Program-made: the position numbers and the translations under genes | Part shown: piece after piece, positions 11,722 to 22,580 of the stretch | How the letters are laid out: every line of letters begins with the position of its first letter | Numbering within the stretch: position 1 is the first letter of the stretch | Source: Nemophila menziesii | Taxonomy: Eukaryota > Streptophyta > Magnoliopsida > Boraginales > Hydrophyllaceae | Assembly: GCA_029959085.1 (NCBI GenBank) | Contig: JARWIR010000031.1 | Location: 7,812,001-7,876,000 of the forward strand | Direction: 5' to 3' | Length of the DNA stretch: 64,000 bases | The notes under the pieces: model-generated | What the model saw: the letters and a program-made list of their open reading frames with translations, nothing else | Told to the model about the DNA's origin: nothing | Databases searched by the model: none

Positions 11722-12133
11722 TGGTGGTGGTAAAGGTTTGATAAACTAACAATATAAATAAAAGAACAAACACCTTATACCACTACGATAAACTCTCCGC
11801 AAGTGAATAAATATCTTGCAAATAATGTGTAAGTAAAAAAACATCGATCTCAGAGACTACGAATGTAAGTATTTAAATAGTCTTATCGCTTAATGAACTA
11901 GAAATAGTTGATAAAATAATACGCAATGACACTAAAATATTTATTCGATTTTTTATGACTTTAAACAATTAAACTAAGACTTAATTTAAAGACAATAAAA
12001 TAAAATAGGATAGAGAGATACTTATGAGAGTTTAGCTCGAGAACTAGCAAGTAATCCTTTCTTAAAAAAAGAAGAATTGTGTGATACATACGCGCGAGAT
12101 TCTAAAAATTCTTCCTAACTCTCGTCTAGTAAC
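11722..12133 (-). repeat. LTR fragment of element F
   Basis: Starts TGGTGGTAAAGG next to the degraded primer-binding site. It contains the recognisable 'cgcaagtg...tctcagagactacgaa' region of this LTR superfamily. Only about 410 bp remain before the CACTA-like terminus. Confidence 0.65.
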
Positions 12134-12475
12134 CACTACTACAGATCGGCTCTTTAGCGACTAAACCTTTCGCGACTACTTGATTGTAGTCGTTAATAAT
12201 ACATCTTTCACGACTACTTGTTACTTACGACTACATTCTCTCATTTCCGACTGCACAAGTCGTCGTTCATATGTTTTCTAATTTGAGAATGAGGTCTTAG
12301 TAGTCGCCTATATCTATTTTAATTTATAATTTTTTTACACCGACAAAAGTAGTCGGGAAAGATGTATTTGTTTTTACGACTACATGTGTAGTCGCTATTT
12401 GTTAATATTCGCGATTACTTTCATTGTTTAACGACTACATGATGTCGTCTAGAAAGCTCTTAGCGTATTTATGAC
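12134..12475. mobile_element. CACTA (En/Spm-type) transposon end
   Basis: Begins CACTACTACAGATCGGC and continues with at least nine direct and inverted copies of CGACTAC/GTAGTCG in 340 bp, the subterminal repeat layout of CACTA elements. It interrupts LTR F. The opposite terminus was not found, so it may be a fragment or a long element with its far end lost. No transposase is recognisable. Confidence 0.65.
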
Positions 12476-12899
12476 AGAAACTTGCGAATTCAAATCATTA
12501 ATACCCCCAATTTTCTATCTTTCCCATTATTCTCTCAAAATCCTCCCAAATATTTCCCACTAATCATCATCAAATATTATTCCAACATGTGTGAAAGCTT
12601 TCCCGGGCCAATAAACGAAGTGGGACCTACACAATTCTCACTTTCTCCAATCAAATTTGCCCAAAATTAGGTATTTTTTCTTCATTAAAACTTTTAAAAT
12701 TTATTTTCTTTAATTATAATTGTGTATTTAATGTTATATAGTATGATTAGGTTGTTAGAAACATGTTTTATTTTTCTATTGTACATGTTATATTTTGTAG
12801 GGGATTATAGACTAATTGCATGTGTTAATTTTGGATACAAAATTATTCTAAAGATTTGTCTAACATATTACATGTTTAAATGAACACCATAGTTTCTCC
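12476..12899. other. Unassigned AT-rich sequence
   Basis: A pyrimidine-rich 200-bp stretch is followed by AT-rich DNA, with no credible coding region. It may be CACTA interior, but nothing proves it. Confidence 0.3.
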
Positions 12900-14330
12900 A
12901 ACACAAAAGACATTCATTAAAGAACATGGCGTACAAGATAATATCCAGGTAGCACATGAATTCTTATTTTATATGAAAAAAAAGGAAAAATAAAAAACAT
13001 ATAGAGGCCATCAAACTAGATATGAAAAAATCATATGACCAAGTACGTCGGGACTTCGTTACAATCATATTAAGGAAACTATGTTTTTGTTATAAATGGA
13101 TAACATTGTTCGAGATTTGCATCACCAATGTGTCTTTTGAAGTTAATTTTAATGGCGATAGAATGAAAAGTTTCAAACCTGGAAGCGAATACGCAAAGAG
13201 ACCATTTATCTCCCTTTTTATTCACTCTTATGATAGAAGCACTAATTAGTTTAATCAACAATAATGTATCAACAAATAATATGAAAGGAATACAAATCAC
13301 CAAGAATTGTTCCATCGTAACATATCTTTTATTTGCAGATGACTCTTTAATTATCTTAATTATTGATGATGATAAGATCCAGGCTTTCAAGAAATGTATG
13401 TCTATCTATTGTACCAGATTAGGTCAGAAAATTAATTTTACAAAATCCATAATATTATTTTAGCCGTGGTTCTCTAGATGATATCCGGGATTCAATAATC
13501 ACACAAATTAAACTTGAACAAATCATCTTGGGAAATATATAGGCATTCCAATGTGTAATTAAAGATCATAAATTGAGTCTCTCTCGTGGGTAGTGGAATT
13601 TTTTTCAAGAAAATCGACAGATGGAAAGCTCAACTCCTATTGAAAGGCAGAAAAGAAGTCCTAATCAAGGTATTACTGCAGGCAATCTAGTGTATACAAT
13701 GTTAACCCGGGAGAACGAAACCGAATTCGCTGGCTTGCATGTGAAAATTAATAATAGGTAAACTACTTGGATGAATGGGCTTTAGAGACTTTAAAAGGAT
13801 GGATACAACTCTATTAGTTGTGTAAGCTTGGAAAATATTTAAAAAAACCCAGAATCTTTAGCGGAAAGGCTTCTCATAGATATAACTATCCAAAGACTAA
13901 TTTTATGGATGTGAAACTTAGACAATGTCGCACGTGATCTTAGGAAAATATAATTAAAGGAAGCGATTTTCTTAAAAGGATGGAAAGTATCAAATATGAA
14001 ATGGAAAAAATATAAACATATTGAATGACAAATATTTAGATTTAAATTGGAGATTGGAAAAATATTAGGCTATTCTATGGAAACAGTCACTCAATTATGG
14101 AAAAAAGATATGTACAAATGAAATACTGAATTATTGGATAACTTCCCACAACCAATACGAATAAGAATTCTACAGCCTGACACTAAAGATGAGTTTATTA
14201 GGCCTCAGTCTACAACCGACGAATATATTTCAAAAACATGATACAAGATTCTCACAGAAGAACATGTGATACATGAGCCCTAATCAACAAGCTTCTTTGA
14301 GTTAGTTACAACAGACTTATGAAAACCATT
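12900..14330 (+). pseudogene. L1-type LINE reverse transcriptase relic
   Basis: Broken plus-strand frames match the order of plant LINE RT motifs: NIQVAHEFLFYMKKK (about 12935), AIKLDMKKSYDQVRRDFV (13005-13050), a TNVSFEVNFNG-like block, then YLLFADDSLI with the catalytic FADD box (13320-13350) and GQKINFTKS (about 13420). Later pieces (about 13860 and 14150-14230) recall the post-RT region. Many stops and shifts make it non-functional. Confidence 0.75.
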
Positions 14331-15214
14331 TGGAACAATAGCATACCAACAAAGATTAGAATATTTACATGGAAGACTTGTAACAATTCCATACCAACGA
14401 TGGAAAATCTAAAATAAAAGAATATGTACGGATATTGGCGATTGTCCTGTAGCCAAATTAAAAAATAAATAGTAAAATATCTTTTGCTAACGTGCCCGGT
14501 CAACCGAGTTATTTGGACATGATAAACTTTACATCTCAGTATACAAGATAGAGATACCGTTGAAATCAAAGCATGTATTCTTAGCATTAAAAAGTCTTTT
14601 TTCTGAAGGTGGATGTTCCAGAAATACTATATAGTAGCATATATTTTAATTATGATTTAGAATATTTGGAAGGAAAAAATGAAAGCAATACATGAAAACG
14701 TACAAGTAGTCAGAGTCAACATTATTTAGTCAACAAATGATACAATGATTGAGTAATTTAGGTTTGAATAAATTTAGGTCTAAATAGAAAAATCAAGTAA
14801 ATATATCAATGCCTTGATAGGGTATGGAACATGACATGTCACATTATACACTTACGACTTCAATTTTCTTTTTATGTGATATATCTTTTAACCAATCTCA
14901 TGAACCATGGAATAGAAATTGTGCAAATTCAAAAAAATACAGGTGTTCGAGTAGAGGAAAACAATAACTTGCCGTAATTCAATCATCGAAGGGAAGTACA
15001 AGTAGTACTGGAAGCCTCATAAATATGTAAAAGTTTTTCAAGTAAAGAGAAAACTATTTTTTTCGACAATCTTAAATAATTTAAGATATCAACTAATTAT
15101 CAACAAGTTAAAGAATTCACCCAACTATCAAAAAGGCTAACTAATTAACTAAAATTTATGTCCAGTCTTTTTCAACATATAGCAAGATGGATGAATGGCA
15201 ATGCAAACATGTTC
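14331..15214. other. Unassigned AT-rich sequence
   Basis: About 0.9 kb with no supported gene or repeat. It may include the 3' part of the LINE relic. Confidence 0.25.
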
Positions 15215-15225
15215 TGCGAAAATTG

Positions 15226-15614
15226 TTTTTTTTTGTTAAAGTAGAAACTAAATTACAAATCCCATGAAGGGGGTCTACAAGGACTTAAAATAGAAAAATC
15301 CTTCAATTCTCTAAATCTAATTCTCTTTCTTGTGCATTTCGCCAATTCGTCCGCAATATTGTTAAACTCCCGATTAACGAAACGAACTTTCCATAACGAA
15401 AATTTCTTCAGCCAGTTCTTCATTTCAGCAATAAACGGATAGATTTGCCAACGAAGACCTGTGCTCCTAGTGATACCTTGAACCAATTCAAGGTTATCGA
15501 AATAGAAAGAACTATTCCGGAGATTAAGAGAGGCAGCCTCCCTCATTGAAAGGAGAACTGCCCAACATTCACCTTCTAATGAACTGTTAATTAATTTCGT
15601 GTTTGTCAACGTTT
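15226..15614 (-). mobile_element. 5'-truncated LINE with RNase H fragment and 11-bp TSD
   Basis: A poly-A end (run of T on the plus strand at 15226) and a frame ending at 15253 encode the C-terminal plant LINE RNase H domain (RVT_3-like): GECWAVLLSMREAASL, FDNLELVQG, VRFVNREFNNIADELAK. Flanks at 15215-15225 and 15615-15625 are the same 11-mer TGCGAAAATTG, a target-site duplication. The insertion is about 389 bp. The Met at 15633 lies outside the element and is incidental. Confidence 0.85.
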
Positions 15615-15625
15615 TGCGAAAATTG

Positions 15626-16377
15626 CTAAACATACCACCTTAAGCAACATTTTTAGACGAATGATCATCCTATTGACCAATTTAGTAAGATAAGTATATG
15701 ATAAGATACATAGAAGGAATATTTTGTAACTATATCCGTCCAACATTAGTAAAGGTGTTGCCCTTAACTCTACTTATAGCCATCGACCAAAAAAAGGAAA
15801 AAATCATCCTAGCCCTTTATTATATTTTGTTTTCTTAGACGGAACATAACCACTTGTTTCAAAATATTGAAAAGTGTAAGATAGTACAACTTTATCTTAT
15901 AAGAAAGGTTTAGACTTAAAAAGAAAAGAAAAATTTGAACGGAATTTGAGACGTTTTTAAGTGGGGTTTTTTTTTTTGGACGGTTTAAGTGGTTGAAATG
16001 TTAAATATTTTTCCCTATTTATTTAAGTAAGGTGGTGTGATGGATATTTTATGCGTATTAGAGTCTATGTATGTATAATTTTAAAGCTTTGGAATTTTAT
16101 AAACTTTGTAGACGTATAAGTCTACTGAGAGTAATTAATAGACCTTATGTCAACTAAATAAAATTTTTTTATAGGGTTTTAGAAAAAAAATTTAAACGCT
16201 AATAAAAAAGTATGGTTGATTATTTTCCAAAAACGTAACAATTCAATTTTATGATAGTCAAATATTAAAATACTTTCCAATAAAACAAAATCCACGTAAA
16301 GATAAAAACAAGCGACAATAATTATAAGCAACATAATGCAACGAGTCATTGAGTATCGAGCCATTAAATATTATTAT
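15626..16377. other. AT-rich sequence without features
   Basis: About 0.75 kb of low-complexity AT-rich DNA. I see nothing assignable. Confidence 0.3.
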
Positions 16378-16745
16378 TGTTCTCTGACCACCATCAATCG
16401 ACCACCGCCACCATTGCCACTCAAGGCGTACTCAGAGATTTAAGTAGTACAAAATCAATGAGTATCGAGTCAGTGACTGTCAAATCACTGAGTATTAGTA
16501 TTGCTTAATTTTCGATCACCATCCACCGACCACCATCGGCAACGCCACCCAAGGCGTACTCAGTGATTGACTGAGTACAAAAATCACTGAGTATGAAAAT
16601 CAATAAGTAGGATACTGCACTGAGTATACTCAACAAATATCTGAGCATACCTTGTAAATCCCTGAGTACACTCAACAAAACTCTAAATATACTCAGAAAA
16701 TTCTTTGAGTATGTGTTGTAAATCATTAAGTATACTCGAAATTTA
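16378..16745. repeat. Tandem duplication with ACTCAGTGATT inverted words
   Basis: A unit of about 125 bp (16378-16500) is repeated at 16507-16610: a 'gaccaccatc-accgaccacc' block, then CAAGGCGTACTCAG and AATCACTGAGTAT. It is followed by shorter words CTGAGTATACTCAA. Words and reverse complements alternate, giving fold-back potential. No protein is supported. Confidence 0.6.
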
Positions 16746-16954
16746 AAAATTATCACAAAATTAAGAAAGAAACACTACACCTACTTAATTTCTATGCTCA
16801 AATGAATTACCATTAGTGAAAAAAAAATTAACACAATTACTTTAATTACAATTACTAAAATAATAAAATTAAATAATACAAAAAAAGGGCCAATGTTCAT
16901 CTTCTACAACAATGAAAAACCTTAGGTTCATCAGTTGTGCTTTTTTTTACATAT

Positions 16955-17110
16955 CTAAACTCCATAGCTGCTATATCCCGTCAAAAGGATATAGTTCAAG
17001 AGTATGTTCAAGAGCATGTTGTTGTGAACATACTCCATGGCATGAAAGTATGTTGTTGTAAACATACTCCATGGTTCAAGAGTATGTTTTATTAATTTTA
17101 GTTCATGCTC
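16955..17110. repeat. Short tandem repeat of GTATGTTGTTGTGAACATACTCC
   Basis: Three imperfect copies of an AGTATGTT...AACATACTCCATGG word, each itself an inverted repeat, in about 150 bp. A (CCA)n run lies at 17265-17284. Confidence 0.5.
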
Positions 17111-17899
17111 TTGGAGAAGGAATAGACTAAGAGTCGTTTCCTTAATTTGTTCCACATAGAAATTGGAGGAAAAAATATAATAGTATATATTTTTCCCCTT
17201 CTATATCTTTCAAAGGGATCAAGTATCTAGAAATTAAGAGGAATGAGAATACCCCACACATGCGCACCACCACCACCACCACCCTCCCTGCCCGGCACCA
17301 GCTCGGGCTGGCGTGGTGATGGGAATCAGGGAATAAAAAATAAAAATAAAATCTTATTTCGGAGGTGGTACTTATAGACTGTATTATCCATGCTTGGACA
17401 TTCCATTGTAATAAGATAAACGACCAACCATGAATTTCCAAAGAACTCTCAAACTCTCCATCTCTTTTTAATTTATTTCGGAGAATAAAGTAGTGACAAA
17501 ATTAGTTTGAAGATACCGGTTGAACACATGAAATCTTTTTTAACACAAGCATTATAATTATCACTGAAAATTCTGGTAATCTTGCGAGTTTCGCTTTTTT
17601 ACATTTCATTTTGGTGTAATATTGTTGTGAACATACCCAGTAAAAAACATGACCAATCTTGTTATATCTTGTTGTGAACATTTCATTTGCAACCAGTAAA
17701 TGCCGTCAAGTGAACATATTGTTGAACTTGGCGTTCTTCAGTCGAGATCCTCACATTACATATTCTACCCGCTAGTGATTACGGATTCCTCGATCATCAT
17801 ATGTTCTTACACCTAGGTGATCTTTTACGAATGTCTACCAAAGTAGACTGCCGTCTAGGGTCTTAATATCATTAAGTGCAATAGAGCTCATTTTAATTT
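17111..17899. other. Unassigned sequence
   Basis: No supported gene. A 99-codon minus frame at 17142-17441 includes the (GTG)n run and has no recognisable domain. Confidence 0.25.
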
Positions 17900-18215
17900 T
17901 TTGTTTCATAAATTCATCAAGTCCTTTTCAATAGAACTGCCACTACGGCTATGAATTCAACGTTGTTTATAAACTCATTTTTCTAGGATCATCAAGGACA
18001 TCTCCTTGAGACCATATTAGGTATAATGTATCTCAACCTCACTGTGAATTCATCAAGTCCTTGTCAATAGGACTACCATTAACGGCTACGAGTTAATTAG
18101 GAGTTGTCAACTCATACATAAGATCTTTTAAGAGAAATAAGCCTTAACCCCATCAGTGAGTTCATCAATTTCTTCTAAATATTACAATCACTAATGGCTA
18201 TGATCACATTGAATT
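17900..18215. repeat. Degenerate tandem repeat, about 120-140 bp period
   Basis: Three diverged copies of a 'TTCATCAAGTCCTTTTCAAT...CTAATGGCTATGA' module begin near 17908, 18048 and 18163. The copies differ strongly, so the array is old. Confidence 0.5.
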
Positions 18216-18264
18216 TGATACACTTCATTTTTGTGTAGTTTACGCGTAGGGATGTAAAAATAGT

Positions 18265-20250
18265 TGATGTCTTGTGATGGAATAATCTAGTCACAACATT
18301 TCATTTTAGGTAAATTATGTGCTTAGTTGAGGAATTTTTCCATTTTATTTGATAGTTTCCCGTTTCTTTCCATGTTTTTGAGATTTCTTACTTTTAGAGG
18401 GTTTTAGGTGTAATTTGTGTGTTAAGTGTGAATCTCTTAGGTACAAGGATTATCAGATGCCAAAGCATGGATAAGAAGTCGAAGAAAGAAGATTAAAGTG
18501 TGATGTATACCTTTTTATGATAAATATATGCCCTTAGGAGATATCATTTTAGGTAGAATTTCGACTTATTAGAGAAACTTTTGAGCTTATTTTGTCATAT
18601 TGCACTTTCTCCCCTCGAAATTATGATAATTGTGTTTTAGAGCTTTTGTGCGTTATTTGTGTATTTTAGTATGAATTTCTTAGGTACATGGTTGCTAGGA
18701 AGCACCAATATGAGGAGAAGAAGTGGATTTTAAAGTCTTAGATCAAGAGGAGGTAAGACACTGGAAAGTCGTCATTTACAACTGATTTCAAACCCAAACG
18801 GTGCTGATCCAGGCCTGGTGGTTCAAATGAAAAAGGTGCGCCTCTGAGTCAGCGAGATTTGAGAAGTGGAATCAGATGATTTAGACTTACGACGTGAAAG
18901 TTACGCCTGTTTTACTGAAGTGTGTACAACAGATGCGAGAATTACAAAATGGACTTGAGCCCTTAATCGTTTTATTAAGTTAGACATGGTCCCAATCCAT
19001 TTTTAATTAGTATAAAAAGCTTTTTAGGCCTCATTTTTTTAGTACGCTTCATATGTTTCAAATATCAGAAGACAACAACAAGGCAGAAGACAAAGCAGAG
19101 CTGGAGAAATCACTTTTATTCAACAACAATTCAATCAATTCCTTCAATTAGGTTCTATCTTATTTATGTTTTTAGGAAACATGTATGCTTTTAATTTATG
19201 GGCGATTAATCAAAAAGGTCCACAACCCAACAAACTTTCTTCATAAGATCCAACCTACTTCACTAACAATTCAGGTCCATAATACCCTTCACTGGGCTAT
19301 GACACAATTTACTGGGTTGATTAACACAATTCACTAGGTTGTCCGACACAATTCATGGGTTGTCCGACACAATTCACTAGGTTGTGAAACTAACCATCTT
19401 CAGATAATTTAATAAACATCACGACTGTAATTATACTTAAAGTATCACGACTGTTATTATACTTAAAACAGATTAATTTAAAAACTTGTAAAAGTTAAAA
19501 TTAGGTTAATCATAATTTAATTTTAAAAAGTTTCAATGGTAAAGATTTTTTTTACCTTAACTTGGCTCTTCGATTGTTGATGGCGTAGCCAAGGCGAGAT
19601 GAAGATGGTAGAGAATGATCCACTAGTGGGCGGTGGTTATTCGCGAATGTGTAGTGATGACAATCAGGTTTTCTGTTTCACTGTTTTCAACGTTTTTAGT
19701 TGTATACTTTTTTATCTTAAATTTTATTATTTTATTTTATAAGGCTATATCGGGTATAATATTAGACTAAAATAATATTTTGGACCTTATTCATCCAAAC
19801 TTTTGGGTTGGACTTCTTAAAGCATGTTTTGTTGGGTTATGGACCTAATTAGCAATTATCTCTTAATTTATTTATTATTTTTAATTCAAACATGAGCTAA
19901 ACACCTAGTGCTTGAGAATTGAAACATGGGTTAAGCCCTAGTTTATGCAATTTAATGTTTTTCGGAATTTAGGATTATTCTCATTTAATTTAAGTTGGGT
20001 ATTTTGTATTGACTATTATCGTATGCTTGTTTACTATTTTTGATTATGGCGCAAATTAGAAATAGGTAATTGCAATTGGGCTATTCACTAGTGGTGGTGA
20101 TCACCTTGACAGGGGGTTTAAATGCGGACCTACGTAATAGACGCGTGGTATTCGTCAATGATCCTTACAGGCTTGACTAACAACGCAGCCAATTGGGTAA
20201 AACACTTCAACATTTGAAAGTAGCTTATAATCGCCCTGACGAGGTATGTA
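18265..20250 (+). repeat. Athila LTR fragment H, plus orientation, with doubled 5' end
   Basis: It starts TGATGTCTTG and contains words shared with the reverse complement of LTR D (CTTTCTCCCCT, GAGCTTTTGTGCGT, and the 'gacaggcttaacta' region near 20170). A second LTR start (TGATGTATACC) occurs at 18502, so a partial LTR (18265-18501) is followed by a longer one. A TATA-like TATAAAAAG occurs at about 19012. The distal part and primer-binding site are missing; at about 20255 it joins element E. A Mutator-like MITE splits it. Confidence 0.65.
19200..19862. mobile_element. Mutator-like MITE with 9-bp TSD
   Basis: Imperfect terminal inverted repeats of about 30 bp share AGGTCCAYAACCCAACAAA at both ends. 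The 9-mer TTAATTTAT flanks both sides (19191-19199 and 19863-19871). Inside are short repeats of CAATTCACTAGGTTGT near 19300-19390 and no transposase. TIR plus a 9-bp TSD fits a non-autonomous MULE. Confidence 0.8.
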
Positions 20251-20289
20251 ACACCGTAAACTAAATGAGAAAAGGTTAGAAAACGTATC

Positions 20290-21590
20290 TCAACTAGCAC
20301 TAGAATGGTTACCATTGTTGCGTCCAGGTTGGGCATCTTTCTTAAGGATAGAGTGAATGACGTGTTACATATTGCTCACCCCAAATAGCATGTTCTTCAT
20401 CGAGTCCAACTCTTTTTTGACGCTTTCTAAATTGACAATCATTGAAGCTTGTTTCTCCTTCAATTCTTTAATTTGAGCACAATCAACTCCATTAGTTACC
20501 TTTCTCTGGCGTGTAGGAAGCCTAGGTCTCCTCATCTCTCTTGTAGATTCTTCATGGGCATTCTCAATTGATCTCATTGTCATCTCTTCCCCTTTTTCTG
20601 TAGGGTCAAGTTCCTCGCTCTTACGCGGTATTTTTACGTCTAGGCAAATGGTGGTTATGGTGCATGGGAACTTGAGGTTTTGTTAAAGGATAGGGGATTT
20701 CTATAATTCCATGATAGTGTCATAGATCACACAGGCAACATCAATAGGTTTCTTTTCCAGGCTACACTTTATGAAGATAAGATGTTCCTTTTTCAACTCG
20801 GAAGTGTGATTGTTGCCAAAGAAGGCTGGAATTATGTATCGAGACCATACCTTTGCAGAAGGTATTAAATCACTGCTATATACTTGGCCCGTATACCTTT
20901 CACCTTCTGGGATGGGGAGTCTTCCATGAATAAGCACTAAATCATAAAGGACCCCCGTTCGAAAGATGGATCGTTAAGTGTTTCGTGATAAGGGCATGGG
21001 CCAGTCAAGATTGGTAACGTCAATGTATTTCGAATAACTTCAACTGAGAAAGGTAGTACCTTTTTGTGTAAGATGATCGATTGTTTATTCGCAAAGGAAA
21101 GTTTTTCGTAGAACTCACGAACTAAAGAAGGGATGAACGTGGGAGTTCAAATTCTAAATTCTTTCCACCCAATCTTGTCACAAGTAATAGCATAATCTTT
21201 AAAAGTACTGTTCATAATACCTGAAGGAAATCCTTTCTCAACACCAAACTTCAAATATTCAACGCTATTGCGAACTTGCTCCTCCCAACTAACATCGACT
21301 CTTTTTGGCTTATTTGCACTCATCTTTCTTTGAGTGAATCGTTGTTCAGGAACGGGTTTACTAGGAATTTCTTCTGCAACCTCTTCTTCTTCATCAACCA
21401 AAGTAGGCTTTTTGAGCTTAGCCTCACTTGGATTTTCTTTCCTCTTCATAGCAGTCTTAACCTCTTCAATCTTGCGTTTAGAACCCAAATCTAGAATCTC
21501 AATAGCTCTCTCTTGTGTAGCATCAGGATTGTTTCTTGTTCTTGGAGTGTTTCTTCGATTGTAACTGAAAGAATCTGTCCTGTTTGTCAT
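20290..21590 (-). pseudogene. Env-position ORF of element E, frameshifted
   Basis: Starts at the conserved MTNRTD (21590). A basic/acidic N-terminal region is followed by motifs matching the A-2 copy: SVEYLKFGVEKGFP, KKVVPFSIEVIR, IPEGERYTGQVYSSDLIPSA, then KKEHLIFIKCSLEKKPIDVA and a C-terminal coiled coil (IKELKEKQASMIVNLESVKK). The central part resembles the Pfam 'putative plant transposon protein' family. Frameshifts lie near 21140, 20940 and 20690, and a TAA at 20365 stands where A-2 has Gln. No signal peptide or membrane segment is seen. Confidence 0.75.
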
Positions 21591-21974
21591 GGCTACTCAC
21601 CCCAAACTCAAAACTTCAAAAATTAAAAAATTAGAGAAAAGTTTTGAAATTTGATGTTTTGAGGAGATAAGGAAGGAGATTAAGGTGAGATATGAGATGG
21701 GTAAGGGTTAATTTGTGTGATTGGAGAGGTTTTATGGCTCAATTCATGGTTTAGATGAAAGATAATTCTTGAGAAAAACTGAAAATTGTTGGTGTTTTGG
21801 AAGGATTAGGAGAGAATTGTGTGTTTATGTGTTGTAGTAGAAGAATTGATGATTTTGTGGTGTTTTGATGATGATTTTCGCAGGTGTATGGACCTTGGAA
21901 ACGGAATAGTAGGTGTCTTGTGAAAGGAGGCAAGAAAAGTAGGTTAAATAACTTAAAAACGGCCTCCACTGTTG

Positions 21975-22370
21975 CGAAACCGGGTTCCCGGTTTGCGTCG
22001 CTGTGTCGGCATAGCAAAAATTTCCAAATTCAGTTTTTGTACCTTCCATACGCAAGACTTGCGTCGCGTTTCCACCGCGGAGGTCAGAACCTTTGGCCTT
22101 CGAAACAGGGTTCCTGGTCAACTGGCAACCGGGTTCCCGGTTGTTGTCGATTAGCGCGAACCCAGACGCAAGGCATGGGTCGCGTTTCCACCGCGGAGGT
22201 TAGAACGTTGGGGAGTTAAAACGCCGTGACCGGATTCCCGGTTAGCTCGAAACAGGGTTCCCGGTTTTCGTCGCTTGCGCGATCTAGACGTGCCATATTC
22301 TGCGTGTCAACACATCGAAATCGGGTTCCCAGTTTGGTCAAAACCGGGTTCCCGGTTGCTACTGTATTGA
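21975..22370 (-). repeat. Palindromic repeat array of element E
   Basis: Repeated AACCGGGTTCCCGGTT-type motifs at about 21980, 22126, 22230, 22250, 22320 and 22345, separated by GC-rich spacers containing GCGTCGCGTTTCCACCGCGG twice (about 22060 and 22170). It has the same position as the arrays of A-1 and A-2, between pol and the env-position ORF. Confidence 0.8.
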
Positions 22371-22544
22371 CAACCCCTTTTTCATTATTTCCACTTTTCG
22401 CACCCCAAACTCGTGACCTTTTCACTCCTGAAATCATCAAAACACCAAACCTTTCCCATTTCTTAAAAATAAACACTAATACACAACAATTACTCTAATT
22501 TACACTATGAATTTAAAAGAGATGAGACTAATATACAATGAATT

Positions 22545-22580
22545 GGATTTGTTTAACGTCGTTAAGCTCGACGCGTTACC
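22545..22580 (-). other. Conserved post-ORF hairpin of element E
   Basis: CGTCG-AGCTTAA-CGACG then TTAAACAAA on the minus strand, as in A-1 and A-2. Here the pol stop seen in A-2 (TAG) reads TTG, so the frame would run into the hairpin and end at the TAA in its loop. Confidence 0.65.

Larger units (their letters stand above)
10220..12133 (-). mobile_element. Athila-type element F, oldest of the left nest, strongly decayed
   Basis: Partial element on the minus strand: LTR (11722-12133, interrupted by a CACTA-type end), a degraded primer-binding site near 11698-11714, and a broken gag-protease region to 10220, where C inserted. Reading frames are short and shifted, consistent with greater age than C and A-1. 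Confidence 0.78.

Noticed and set aside
17142..17441. 99-codon minus frame
   Set aside because: Contains the (GTG)n run, no domain, no start or splice context, single copy.
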